Below are positions 8,470 through 15,910 of a DNA stretch of 64,000 nt, piece by piece (positions within the stretch are counted from its first letter, which is position 1; each line of letters opens with the position of its first letter). The translations under genes were made by a program, and so were the position numbers. The stretch comes from Herbiconiux sp. SALV-R1 (lineage in GTDB: Bacteria; Actinomycetota; Actinomycetes; Actinomycetales; Microbacteriaceae): positions 1,984,001 to 2,048,000 of the forward strand of contig NZ_CP053344.1 in assembly GCF_013113715.1 (NCBI RefSeq), in the 5' to 3' direction. The notes beneath the pieces were generated by a model. It was not told the DNA's origin, did not search any database, and saw nothing but the letters and a program-made list of their open reading frames with translations.

Positions 8470-9366
8470 TCAGCCGACGCTCCCGCGCAGCTCCCCGGCC
8501 ATCTCGCGGGTGCGGCGGCGCACCGCCTCCACCACGGCGGCGACGGCCGGCTGCGCCAGCGAGTCGGGCCGCAGCACCATCCAGTAGGGCAGCACCTCGG
8601 CGACCTCCTGCGGCAGCACGCGCACCAGGTCGGCGTGGCGATCGGCGACGAAGCACGGCAGGAAGCCGATGCCCGCGCCGGCGCGGGTCGCCTCGACGTG
8701 CACGAACACGTTCGTCGAGCTGAGCGAGTCGCGCATCGCGGGCACGAGTCTGCGGGGCGCGTCGAGGTCGTCGACCTGCAGCATGGAGTCGATGAAGTAG
8801 ACCAGCGGATGCGCGGCGAGATCGTCGATCGTGCGCGGCTCCCCGTGGCGGTCGAGGTACTCGCGGCAGGCGTACATACCGAGCACGTACTCCCCGAGCA
8901 GCACGGCCTCGGCACGGTGCACCTGCGGCCGGCCGACCACCACCTCGATGTCGAGACCGGAGCGCTGCTGGAGCGCGCGCCGGGTGACGGTGACGAGCTC
9001 GACCCTGAGCTGCGGATGCTCGCGCTGCAGGGCGGCGACGGCCGGCGCGGCGATGAGGGCGCTGAAACCGTCGGTCGCCGACATGCGCACCACTCCCGAC
9101 AGACTCGGGGTGGCGGCCTCGGAGTCGAGGGAGCCCACCGCCTGCTCCACCTCCTCGGCCGCGCGCACGGCGCGTCTGCCCAGCTCGGTGAGCTCCCAGC
9201 CGCCCGCGGCACGCGAGAGCACGCGGCCACCGAGGGCCCGCTCGAGCGCGGCGATGCGGCGCGAGACGGTGGTGTGGTTCTGGCCCAGCGCGTCGGCAGC
9301 CGAGGTGAAGCGGCCGGTGCGTGACACGGCGAGCAGCACGAGGAGATCCTGCGGATCGGGCTTCAT
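8470..9366 (-). CDS. LysR-family transcriptional regulator
   Basis: A 298-residue regulator. The winged helix is at residues 5-62 (SAADALGQNHTTVSRRIAAL) and the periplasmic-binding-like effector domain starts near residue 90. ATG 9366 begins the HTH directly; the longer frame to 9567 is not supported. It is divergent from an MHS transporter and 3-hydroxybutyrate dehydrogenase, with a dyad between them, so it probably controls their expression in response to the transported acid. That is inference from layout. Confidence 0.92.
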   Translation of the reverse strand: MKPDPQDLLVLLAVSRTGRFTSAADALGQNHTTVSRRIAALERALGGRVLSRAAGGWELTELGRRAVRAAEEVEQAVGSLDSEAATPSLSGVVRMSATDGFSALIAAPAVAALQREHPQLRVELVTVTRRALQQRSGLDIEVVVGRPQVHRAEAVLLGEYVLGMYACREYLDRHGEPRTIDDLAAHPLVYFIDSMLQVDDLDAPRRLVPAMRDSLSSTNVFVHVEATRAGAGIGFLPCFVADRHADLVRVLPQEVAEVLPYWMVLRPDSLAQPAVAAVVEAVRRRTREMAGELRGSVG

Positions 9367-9376
9367 TCTGCAATTA

Positions 9377-9424
9377 TGCACATCGGGTGTTCGGATTTGA
9401 CCATTGCTCACCCCGAGATGTGCA
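9377..9424. promoter_or_regulatory. LysR operator candidate, interrupted dyad
   Basis: TGCACATC (9377-9384) and GATGTGCA (9417-9424) are perfect inverted arms 32 bases apart. The inner flanks GGGTG and CACCC extend the symmetry with a small offset. A TTGACC at 9397-9402 inside could be a -35. The site is the only strong dyad between lysR and the transporter. Confidence 0.55.
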
Positions 9425-9466
9425 CGAATACTCGTTGCAGTCAACGACGACCAGCAAGGAGTCACC

Positions 9467-10915
9467 GTGAGCGTCAATCCCACAGTCACCCGATCAGCCC
9501 CCGCCGACAGGGGCGTGCCCGCGCCGACCGGCCTCAAGAAGGTCGTCGCCGCCTCGATGGTCGGCACGGTCGTCGAGTGGTACGAGTTCTTCCTCTACGC
9601 CACGGCGGCGAGCCTCGTCTTCGGCACGGTGTTCTTCCCGAACGCCGGCACCAAGCTCGACGGCATCATCGCCGCCTTCCTCACCTACGCTGTCGGGTTC
9701 GTCGCCCGTCCGCTCGGCGGCATCGTGTTCGGGCAGATCGGCGACCGCCTCGGCCGCAAGCACACCCTTCAGGTGACCATCGTGCTCATCGGCGTCGCCA
9801 CCTTCCTCATCGGCTGCCTTCCCGGCTTCGACACCATCGGCTACTGGGCGCCGGCGCTGCTCGTCGCGCTGCGCTTCATCCAGGGCTTCGCCCTCGGCGG
9901 CGAGTGGGGCGGAGCCGTGCTGCTGGTCGCCGAGCAGAGCCCCGACCGCTCGCGCGGCTTCTGGGCGAGCTGGCCGCAAGCCGCCGTGCCGGTGGGCAAC
10001 CTGCTCGCCACACTCGTGCTCCTCATCCTCTCGACCGCGCTGCCCGCCGGCCAGTTCCTCGGCTGGGGCTGGCGCGTCGCGTTCTGGATCTCGGCGGTGA
10101 TCGTGCTGGTGGGCTACTACATCCGCACCCACGTCAATGAGGCACCCATCTTCCTCGAGGCGCGCGCCGAGATGGAGGAGGAGAAGGCGAGCTCCTACGG
10201 GGTGTTCGAGGTGCTGCGGCGCTACCCGAAGGGCGTGCTCAAGGCGATGGGGCTGCGCTTCGCGGAGAACATCCTCTACTACCTCATCGTGAGCTTCTCG
10301 ATCGTCTACCTCACCACGGTGCACGAGTACGCCACGAGTCAGCTGCTGCTGGCGCTGCTCATCGCGCACGCGGTGCACTTCGCCGTCATCCCGCTGGTCG
10401 GCCGGCTCTCCGACCGCATCGGGCGGAAGCCGGTGTACTTCGCCGGAGCCGTGCTCGGCGCGAGCTGGGCGTTCTTCGCCTTCCCGATGTTCGACACGCT
10501 GAACCCCGTGCTCATCGTGCTCGCGGTGACGATCGGCCTGTGCTTCCACGCGCTCATGTACGCCGGGCAGCCGGCCATCATGGCCGAGATGTTCCCCACC
10601 CGCATGCGGTACTCGGGGGTGTCGCTCGGCTACCAGGTCACCTCCATCGTGGCGGGCTCGCTCGCGCCCATCATCGCCTCGGCGCTGCTGCAGCAGTACC
10701 ACGAGTGGTTGCCGGTGGCGCTGTACCTGCTCGCCGCCTGCGCGGTCACGGCCGTCACAGTGCTCACGCTGCGCGAGACGCGGGGCGCGTCGTTGCGGGC
10801 TGTCGACGAGGCCGACGCCATCCGGTTCGCCGCCGCGCGGGGACTCGGGTCGGGCGGGGCGCGGGGGTCGGGCGGCTCACGGGGGTCGGGCGGCTCGCGG
10901 GGGTCGCGGGCATGA
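9467..10915 (+). CDS. MHS-family MFS metabolite/H+ symporter
   Basis: A 482-residue, 12-helix transporter. The metabolite:H+ symporter signature WYEFFLYATAASL follows helix 1, and GDRLGRKHT is the loop 2-3 motif. GTG 9467 has AAGGAG six bases upstream, whereas the longer frame does not. Relatives carry shikimate, betaine, ketoglutarate or small hydroxy acids. The gene overlaps 3-hydroxybutyrate dehydrogenase by ATGA, so 3-hydroxybutyrate is the best substrate guess. The last about 22 residues are a Gly-Ser-Arg tail coded by 18-base repeats at 10845-10910. Confidence 0.9.
   Translation: MSVNPTVTRSAPADRGVPAPTGLKKVVAASMVGTVVEWYEFFLYATAASLVFGTVFFPNAGTKLDGIIAAFLTYAVGFVARPLGGIVFGQIGDRLGRKHTLQVTIVLIGVATFLIGCLPGFDTIGYWAPALLVALRFIQGFALGGEWGGAVLLVAEQSPDRSRGFWASWPQAAVPVGNLLATLVLLILSTALPAGQFLGWGWRVAFWISAVIVLVGYYIRTHVNEAPIFLEARAEMEEEKASSYGVFEVLRRYPKGVLKAMGLRFAENILYYLIVSFSIVYLTTVHEYATSQLLLALLIAHAVHFAVIPLVGRLSDRIGRKPVYFAGAVLGASWAFFAFPMFDTLNPVLIVLAVTIGLCFHALMYAGQPAIMAEMFPTRMRYSGVSLGYQVTSIVAGSLAPIIASALLQQYHEWLPVALYLLAACAVTAVTVLTLRETRGASLRAVDEADAIRFAAARGLGSGGARGSGGSRGSGGSRGSRA
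10845..10910 (+). repeat. 18-bp tandem repeat encoding a Gly/Ser/Arg tail
   Basis: Two nearly identical 18-base units lie at 10863-10880 and 10881-10898, flanked by degenerate partial copies. They code for repeated RGSGGS at the transporter C-terminus and end two bases before the downstream start codon at 10912. Confidence 0.7.
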
Positions 10916-11697
10916 CGAACCCGGAGCGCTCCCTGACGCTCCGGGGGCGCACAGCGCTCGTCACGGGCGGGGCCGGCGGCATCGGGGCCGCCGCCGCCCG
11001 TGAACTCGCGGGGCTCGGCGCGCGCGTGGTGGTCGCCGATCGCGACGGGGCTGCCGCCGGGCGGCTCGCCGACGAGCTCGACGGGGCGTCGTGGCAGGTC
11101 GATCTCGCCGAACTCGACGCGCCGGCGTTCGCTGACGAGGCGTTGCGGGAGCGGCTGGGCGACGTCGACATCCTCGTCAACAACGCCGGGCTGCAGCACG
11201 TGGCACCCATCGCGGAGTTCGGGCGGGAGGAGTACCGGCGCATCCTCGCGGTGATGCTCGAAGCGCCCTTCCTGCTCGTGCGGGCCGCGCTGCCCGGCAT
11301 GTACGAGCGCGGCTTCGGGAGAGTCATCAACGTCTCGTCGGTGCACGGACTGCGCGCCTCGCCGTTCAAGAGCGCCTACGTCGCGGCCAAGCACGGCCTA
11401 GAGGGGTTCTCGAAGGTGGTCGCGCTCGAGGGCGGCCCGCACGGGGTGACGAGCAGCTGCGTGAACCCCGGGTACGTGCGCACCGCGCTCGTGGAACAGC
11501 AGATCGCCCAGCAGTCGGCGTTGCACGGCATCCCGCCCCAGCAGGTGCTCGAGCGGGTGCTCCTCGCCGAGAGCGCGGTGAAGCGCCTCGTCGAGCCGGC
11601 CGAGGTCGCGTCGCTCATCGGCTGGCTCGCCTCCCCCGCCGCCGCCATGGTCACCGGCTCCAGCTACACCATGGACGGCGGCTGGACCGCCCACTGA
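10912..11697 (+). CDS. bdhA: 3-hydroxybutyrate dehydrogenase-like SDR
   Basis: A 261-residue SDR with TGGAGGIG at residues 18-25, NNAGLQHV at 90-97, catalytic Ser143, Tyr156 and Lys160 in SPFKSAYVAAKHG, and a C-terminal YTMDGGWTAH. The LQHV after NNAG and the SSVHG...SPFKSAYVAAKHG block are characteristic of D-3-hydroxybutyrate dehydrogenase, which oxidises 3-hydroxybutyrate to acetoacetate with NAD+. The ATG overlaps the transporter stop (ATGA), giving a coupled uptake-oxidation pair. The symbol rests on motif match only; related SDRs with other substrates cannot be excluded. Confidence 0.85.
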   Translation: MTNPERSLTLRGRTALVTGGAGGIGAAAARELAGLGARVVVADRDGAAAGRLADELDGASWQVDLAELDAPAFADEALRERLGDVDILVNNAGLQHVAPIAEFGREEYRRILAVMLEAPFLLVRAALPGMYERGFGRVINVSSVHGLRASPFKSAYVAAKHGLEGFSKVVALEGGPHGVTSSCVNPGYVRTALVEQQIAQQSALHGIPPQQVLERVLLAESAVKRLVEPAEVASLIGWLASPAAAMVTGSSYTMDGGWTAH

Positions 11698-11900
11698 GCG
11701 CCGCTCGCCCGCCGGCCGTTGCCGTGCGATGGTGCTCCCGCGCTGACACCGGCGGGGCGACCTCGTGAGGCCGAGCGCGCATCCATCGGCCGCTGGGGCC
11801 TGAGATGAGGCAGGCGCGCGAGCCGCACCCGCGGCGGGCCGCCTCGTGACGCCGTGCGCTCATCCGTCTACCGCCGTAGCGGGGCGCGGAGCGGCGCCGG
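11698..11900. other. gap with a degenerate 32-bp direct repeat
   Basis: This 203-base gap lies between convergent genes. Segments 11756-11787 and 11837-11868 match at about 26 of 32 positions in direct orientation, sharing CCTCGTGA and a later CATCC. No ORF with coding character and no strong hairpin were seen. Confidence 0.45.
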
Positions 11901-12515
11901 TCACGAGCGGAGGGCGAGGGCCTCGCTGCGCCAGCGGGTGTGGAGTTCCCAGGGGTCGACGCGGTCGGCGCGGAGCGCCTCGATGTGGGCGAGGAGGGCG
12001 GGGTCGCGCTCGAACCACTCGCGGCCCGCCCGGCAGGCGGCGAACTCGCGATGGCGTCGTTGCTCGAGGGCGCGGCCGCCGCGCTCGAAGGCAAGGAGTT
12101 CGTCGTGGGCGATCTGCGCCAGGCGGGCCCGCGGGTTGGAGGAGGTGCCGATCTTCACCAGGCCCCGCGAGGCGAGGTAGTACACGACATCGACCCGCAC
12201 CGGCCCCACGTCGTCGTCGGGAATTTCGCCGTGCCGCCACTCGCACACCGCGCACAGCCACCCCGTCGCGTAGCGCACCCCGAGCCGCGATCCGCAGGCG
12301 ATGCACGGCGACGGCAGCGGATCGGTCACGCCCACCTCCCCCACCACCGCCTCATGGGCGAGCAGCAGGTGCCGACGGCACAGGACGAGACCGGCGGATG
12401 CGCCCAGCGGGTCGCCCGGCTCACCGCACGGCGCCGAGGGGGTCGCGTCGGCGCCGTACTCGACGACACCGCATCGGGGCTCGAGGCGCCCGGGGGTCTC
12501 AGCCGGCTCGGACAT
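11901..12515 (-). CDS. zinc-ribbon protein with GIY-YIG (MUG113/T5orf172-like) nuclease domain
   Basis: A 204-residue protein. The N-terminal half has spaced Cys and His residues and a clear CxxC...CxxC ribbon (CIACG and CAVC about 18 residues apart). The C-terminal half carries a GIY-YIG-like core: VYYLASRGLVKIGTSSNPRA, then HREF...REWF. This subclass occurs in phage and mobile nucleases and as uncharacterised chromosomal proteins. Start ATG 12515 has GGAAGGAG about ten bases upstream; a longer frame to 12713 is not supported. It is divergent from another zinc-ribbon nuclease-like gene at 12658. Function is not established. Confidence 0.82.
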   Translation of the reverse strand: MSEPAETPGRLEPRCGVVEYGADATPSAPCGEPGDPLGASAGLVLCRRHLLLAHEAVVGEVGVTDPLPSPCIACGSRLGVRYATGWLCAVCEWRHGEIPDDDVGPVRVDVVYYLASRGLVKIGTSSNPRARLAQIAHDELLAFERGGRALEQRRHREFAACRAGREWFERDPALLAHIEALRADRVDPWELHTRWRSEALALRS

Positions 12516-12657
12516 CGCATCTCCTTCCTCGGGCCGAGGATACGCGCGGCCACCGACACCGCCGCCCGATGCCCGACAGGGCGAGAACGGATGTCGGTGG
12601 CCGCGGCTATCGTCGCGCGGGAGGGCGCGAGGGCGTCCGAGACGGGAGGAGCGGGTC

Positions 12658-14154
12658 GTGCCGGAGAACATCGAGGCCTGGTGGAGCAGGAGGCAGCGCT
12701 CCAAGGGTGTCAAGGTGCCCTACCCGGTGGGCAGCTACCGCGAGGCGTGGGCGCCCTACGCGGTGCTGAAGCGGCAGTACCATCCCGACCTCAACCGGGG
12801 TATCACGCTCACGCAGATCCCTCCCGCCGCCGACGTGTACCTCACCTGGCAGTGCGAGGTGGGGCACTACTTCATCGCCACCCCCGCCGAGCAGCGCAGC
12901 CGGCCCGGGGGCGGAGTGCGCCGCCGCTCGGTGTGGTGCACCCTCTGCACGCTGCTCGCCAACCCGCCGCGCATCGCCCCCGCCAAGCCGCCGGTGGCCG
13001 AGCGCGCTCCCGGTTCCCCACTCTCCGCGTTGGGAGCACCGGCACCCGCTCGAGCCGCCCCGCCGAAACCACCCTCGCGCCGTCGACGTGCGGCGACGGG
13101 TCTGCCGTCATCACACGCGGATGCGACCGGGAACCCGGGCGTGCAGGGAACCGCGGGCAGCCAAGGCACTCGCGACACCACAGGCAGCCGAGGCACGCAG
13201 GGCATCGCGAGCAGCCGAGGCACGCACGGCACCACGAGCAGCCGAGGCACCCACGGGACCGTGGGCAGCCGGGGCACGCAGGGCACCGCGGGCAGCCGGG
13301 GTGCGCCGGGCACCGTGGGCGGCCGGGGCACGCAGGGGTCCGCGGGCAGCCGAGGCATGCAAGGAACCACGGGCAGCCGGGATGCGCATGACACCGCAGG
13401 CAGCCAGGACACAAAGGGCACCGCAGGCAGCCAGGGCACAGAGGGCACCGTGGGCGGCCGGGGCACGCCGGGGTCCGCGGGCAGCCGGGGCACTCATGGG
13501 ACCACGGGCGGTGGCCCGGGCACCACGGCGGCGCGCCCGGACTGGGCCGGTGGGCGGGGTCGGGCGGCGGGTGTGCCGCGGGTTGAGAGTGCGACGCCGA
13601 GTCCGGGGGCGGCGGTTCCGGGGAGCATCGCGTGGCTGGAGTCGTCGGGAGCGGTGATCGACGAGGTGCCGACGGTGCGTGCTCCCGGCCAGGCGTTCTG
13701 GAGCGCTCGCGCTCCGAAGCCCGCCTCGGCGGCCGAGGCCGAGCTACGGCAGCGCCTCGGCGCCCGGCTCGATCTCGATCTCGGGTTGAACGCGATCGCC
13801 GTGCGACAGCCGTTCTTCGGCAAGCTCGAGGTGTGGCCCGACTTCGTTCTCGCCGAGCTGGCGGTGGCCGTCGAGTTCGACACACCGGGCCGCTTCGGGC
13901 TCGAGCACCTCGGCTCGCGCCTCGACGTCGACCGGCGCAAAGACCGCCTGCTGCGCGCCGTGGGGTGGGAGGTGGTGCGCATCCGGTGCGGTTCGCTGCC
14001 TCTGCTCGGCGAGCACGACATCGCGGCGTCGGGAGTGTCGGCGCGACTCGTCGATCGCCTGCTCGACACGCTGCGGGAGGTGCGCGGCCCCTTCCTCGTC
14101 GACGCCTACCTGTGCGAACCCGAGGCAAAGCGGGCAGCCGGCGAGCGCGCCTAG
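12658..14154 (+). CDS. zinc-ribbon / collagen-like repeat / DUF559-VSR-like endonuclease-fold protein
   Basis: A 498-residue protein in three parts. Residues 1-105 hold a DUF4379-like zinc ribbon (WQCEVGHYF then WCTLC). Residues about 161-286 are 14 tandem 9-residue units of Gly-X-Y type, for example GTQGTAGSR. Residues about 365-480 look like the DUF559/VSR PD-(D/E)xK fold, with VWPDFVL, AVEFD, RRKDRLL and GWEVVRIR. GTG 12658 has GGGAGGA seven bases upstream. The nuclease-like end suggests DNA cleavage or repair; the collagen-like spacer in a cytosolic-type protein (no signal peptide) is odd. All roles are inferred from domains. Confidence 0.85.
   Translation: MPENIEAWWSRRQRSKGVKVPYPVGSYREAWAPYAVLKRQYHPDLNRGITLTQIPPAADVYLTWQCEVGHYFIATPAEQRSRPGGGVRRRSVWCTLCTLLANPPRIAPAKPPVAERAPGSPLSALGAPAPARAAPPKPPSRRRRAATGLPSSHADATGNPGVQGTAGSQGTRDTTGSRGTQGIASSRGTHGTTSSRGTHGTVGSRGTQGTAGSRGAPGTVGGRGTQGSAGSRGMQGTTGSRDAHDTAGSQDTKGTAGSQGTEGTVGGRGTPGSAGSRGTHGTTGGGPGTTAARPDWAGGRGRAAGVPRVESATPSPGAAVPGSIAWLESSGAVIDEVPTVRAPGQAFWSARAPKPASAAEAELRQRLGARLDLDLGLNAIAVRQPFFGKLEVWPDFVLAELAVAVEFDTPGRFGLEHLGSRLDVDRRKDRLLRAVGWEVVRIRCGSLPLLGEHDIAASGVSARLVDRLLDTLREVRGPFLVDAYLCEPEAKRAAGERA
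13138..13515 (+). repeat. 27-bp minisatellite, 14 units, coding collagen-like Gly-X-Y
   Basis: Fourteen consecutive 27-base units encode variants of GTxGTxGSR, that is three Gly-X-Y triplets per unit. Units differ by point changes (some have GSQ, GGR or SSR endings, two begin with Asp), so the array is old or diversified rather than freshly expanded. It lies wholly in frame inside the zinc-ribbon/DUF559-like gene. Confidence 0.9.
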
Positions 14155-14157
14155 GCT
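14152..14157 (+). promoter_or_regulatory. -10 box of a leaderless promoter
   Basis: TAGGCT followed by exactly six bases and ATG 14164. It overlaps the stop codon (TAG) of the preceding gene. Confidence 0.5.
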
Positions 14158-14163
14158 GGAACC

Positions 14164-14868
14164 ATGGTGAGACGCAGGCCGCCGAACGACGCGAGGTTGA
14201 GCGCTGCGCGCTACCGCGTTCAGCAGGTCGCGCCGGTCGGCGACGACAGTGAGAGCGACGAGACCTCCGCGAACGGCGGGGCAGCGGCATCCGTCGGCGC
14301 CCACGGCGACCGCGCCCGCACCGGCCTCGGCACGGCGGGCCAGCAGGCCGGCGAGGAGGCCGATGCGGGCGCCCCCACGATGGAGCAGCGCGCGGCGGTC
14401 GTCGAGATCGCCATCACGCAGGCGATGCGGCGCGGCGACTTCGATGATCTTCCGGGCGCGGGCAAACCGCTGGCCGGACTGGGGAGCACCTACGATCCCG
14501 ACTGGTGGATCCGCCAGAAGATCGAGCGCGAACGTCTCACCGGGCTGGGCCCTCCCGCGCTGACGCTCCGCACCGAGCACGCCGAGCTCGACGCCCGCCT
14601 CGACACCCTCGGCAGCGAGCACGAGGTGCGCGAGGTGCTCCTCGACTTCAACCGCCGCGTGATCGAGGCCCGTCGCCAGCTGCTCGGCGGCCCTCCCGTC
14701 GTCACCCCGACGCGCGATGTCGATCCCGAGCTCGAGGCCTGGTCAGCCCGTCGCGCCGCCCGCCGCCGCGAGGCCGAACTCGCGCGCGCCCGCGCCGAGG
14801 AGGAATGGTCACGCCTCACCCGCCGCGAACGCCGCGCCGCCCGCCGCAACGGCACCGCCCCACGCTGA
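14164..14868 (+). CDS. DUF1992 (DnaJ-C28-like) protein
   Basis: A 234-residue soluble protein. The conserved DUF1992 core is at about residues 75-165, with EIAITQAMRRGDFDDLPGAG, then DPDWWIRQKIERER, then FNRRVIEARR. A charged, Arg-rich coiled C-terminus follows. The domain is shared with eukaryotic DNAJC28, but no J domain is present and the function is unknown. The start is supported by the -10 six bases upstream. Residues 1-70 look disordered. Confidence 0.85.
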   Translation: MVRRRPPNDARLSAARYRVQQVAPVGDDSESDETSANGGAAASVGAHGDRARTGLGTAGQQAGEEADAGAPTMEQRAAVVEIAITQAMRRGDFDDLPGAGKPLAGLGSTYDPDWWIRQKIERERLTGLGPPALTLRTEHAELDARLDTLGSEHEVREVLLDFNRRVIEARRQLLGGPPVVTPTRDVDPELEAWSARRAARRREAELARARAEEEWSRLTRRERRAARRNGTAPR

Positions 14869-15000
14869 CCCCTCCCGGCTCGGCGCCGGCGCCGCCCCCG
14901 AACACGGGCAGCACCCACCCCCCGCACCCACCGCCGCGCCCACCGGCCGGGCGCCTGCGCCCTGCGCCCTGCGCCCGGCGCCCTGCGCCGGAGCGGCGGC
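14869..15000. repeat. GC-rich gap with CGCCCTG heptamer repeats
   Basis: This non-coding gap lies between convergent genes. Positions 14958-14985 are four tandem heptamers (CGCCCTG, with one CGCCCGG variant) ending 15 bases before the SRPBCC stop codon. The rest is C-rich low-complexity sequence. Confidence 0.65.
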
Positions 15001-15525
15001 TCAGCCCCGCTCGACGAGCGCCGCCAGCTGCGCCGCGACCGTGCCCCACCCGTCGGCGAAGCCGGCCTCGTCGTGCATGTCGCGGTCGGCCCGGTCTTTG
15101 TGGAGCACCCTGGCCCGGTACTCCGTGCCGTCGGGATGCTCCACGAACTCGATCACCGCGGTCATGAACCCGTCGGCCGCAGGGCGCCATCCGCCGGCGA
15201 GCATCGTGGTGAAGACGATGCGCTCGTGGTCGCGCACGTCGAGGATGCACCCGGTGACGTGCGGCCGGAACCCCTCGCCGTCGTCGCTCATGAGCGTCGT
15301 GAAGGCCCCGCCCGGCCGCAGCTCGAGCGCCTCGACCCGGCACAGCGACGGCGCGGGAAGCCACCACTGCTCCAGCTGGCGCGGATCGGTCCAGGCCCGC
15401 CACACCACGTCGCGCGGCGCCCGGATGACCCGGCTGAAGCCCAGATCGCGCTCGGGGTCGAACCGTCCCGGCCCGCTGGTCTCATCGGCCGCCGCGGTGG
15501 CAAGGGTCTCGGTCATCTCAGTCAT
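15001..15525 (-). CDS. SRPBCC / AHSA1-like domain protein
   Basis: A 174-residue START-like fold protein: SRVIRAPRDVVWRAWTDP at the first strand and helix, LEQWWLPAP, LRPGGAFTTLM, and a C-terminal helix with GWGTVAAQLAALVE. The AHSA1/YndB-type subgroup probably binds small hydrophobic ligands. The start overlaps the end of the ArsR gene by eight bases, a pairing (ArsR plus SRPBCC) frequent in actinobacteria in which the ArsR controls both. ATG 15516 is an in-frame alternative (MTEMTE). Confidence 0.9.
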   Translation of the reverse strand: MTEMTETLATAAADETSGPGRFDPERDLGFSRVIRAPRDVVWRAWTDPRQLEQWWLPAPSLCRVEALELRPGGAFTTLMSDDGEGFRPHVTGCILDVRDHERIVFTTMLAGGWRPAADGFMTAVIEFVEHPDGTEYRARVLHKDRADRDMHDEAGFADGWGTVAAQLAALVERG

Positions 15526-15859
15526 CCTCTCCTCGTGCCTGCGCGACGGCGAACGCCTCGAGCCGGTCGGTCTGCTCCTCCCACGCGGCCCTCTCCCCCC
15601 GCAGCCAGTTCTCCACCTCGCCGAAGCTCTTCTTCTCGAGCGTGCAGAACCGCACCCGTCCGCGTTTGACGGTACGGATGCATCCGCTCTCTTCGAGCAC
15701 CCTCACGTGCTTGAGAAAAGAGGGAAGGGCCATGGCGAACGGCTCGGCGAGGTCGGTGACGCTCGCCGGCCCCCTGCCGAGACGACGCAGCACCGCCCGG
15801 CGCGTGGGGTCGGACAGCGCGTGGAACAGTCCGTCGAGCCGGTCGGAAGAGTTAGCCAT
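15518..15859 (-). CDS. ArsR-family winged-helix regulator
   Basis: A 113-residue regulator: LFHALSDPTRRAVLRRLGRG, recognition helix near LPSFLKHVRVLEESGCI, wing GRVRFCTLE. There is no metal-binding Cys pair in the helix, so metal sensing is unlikely. ATG 15859 is preferred over 15874 because TAGTTT (15865-15870, minus strand) ends five bases before it and would drive a leaderless message. An inverted repeat covers both the -10 and the start, implying self-repression. Confidence 0.88.
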   Translation of the reverse strand: MANSSDRLDGLFHALSDPTRRAVLRRLGRGPASVTDLAEPFAMALPSFLKHVRVLEESGCIRTVKRGRVRFCTLEKKSFGEVENWLRGERAAWEEQTDRLEAFAVAQARGEDD

Positions 15860-15872
15860 AAGGCAAACTAAC
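15851..15872 (-). promoter_or_regulatory. ArsR operator over the -10 box and start codon
   Basis: GTTAG (15851-15855) and CTAAC (15868-15872) are perfect inverted arms 12 bases apart. They enclose the TAGTTT -10 and the ATG at 15859 of the arsR-SRPBCC operon. Confidence 0.55.
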
Positions 15873-15910
15873 ATCGAGCGACAGTGAGCCGCAAGGCTAT
15901 CTTTCGGCGG

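Noticed and set aside
13138-13515. CRISPR-like array
   Set aside because: Units are contiguous 27-base copies with no unique spacers, lie in frame inside a gene, and no cas gene is present.
13088-13657. Alternative-frame ORFs over the 27-bp repeat, on both strands
   Set aside because: A repeat unit divisible by three keeps every frame open. Only the frame with the zinc ribbon, the nuclease-like domain and a good ribosome site is supported.
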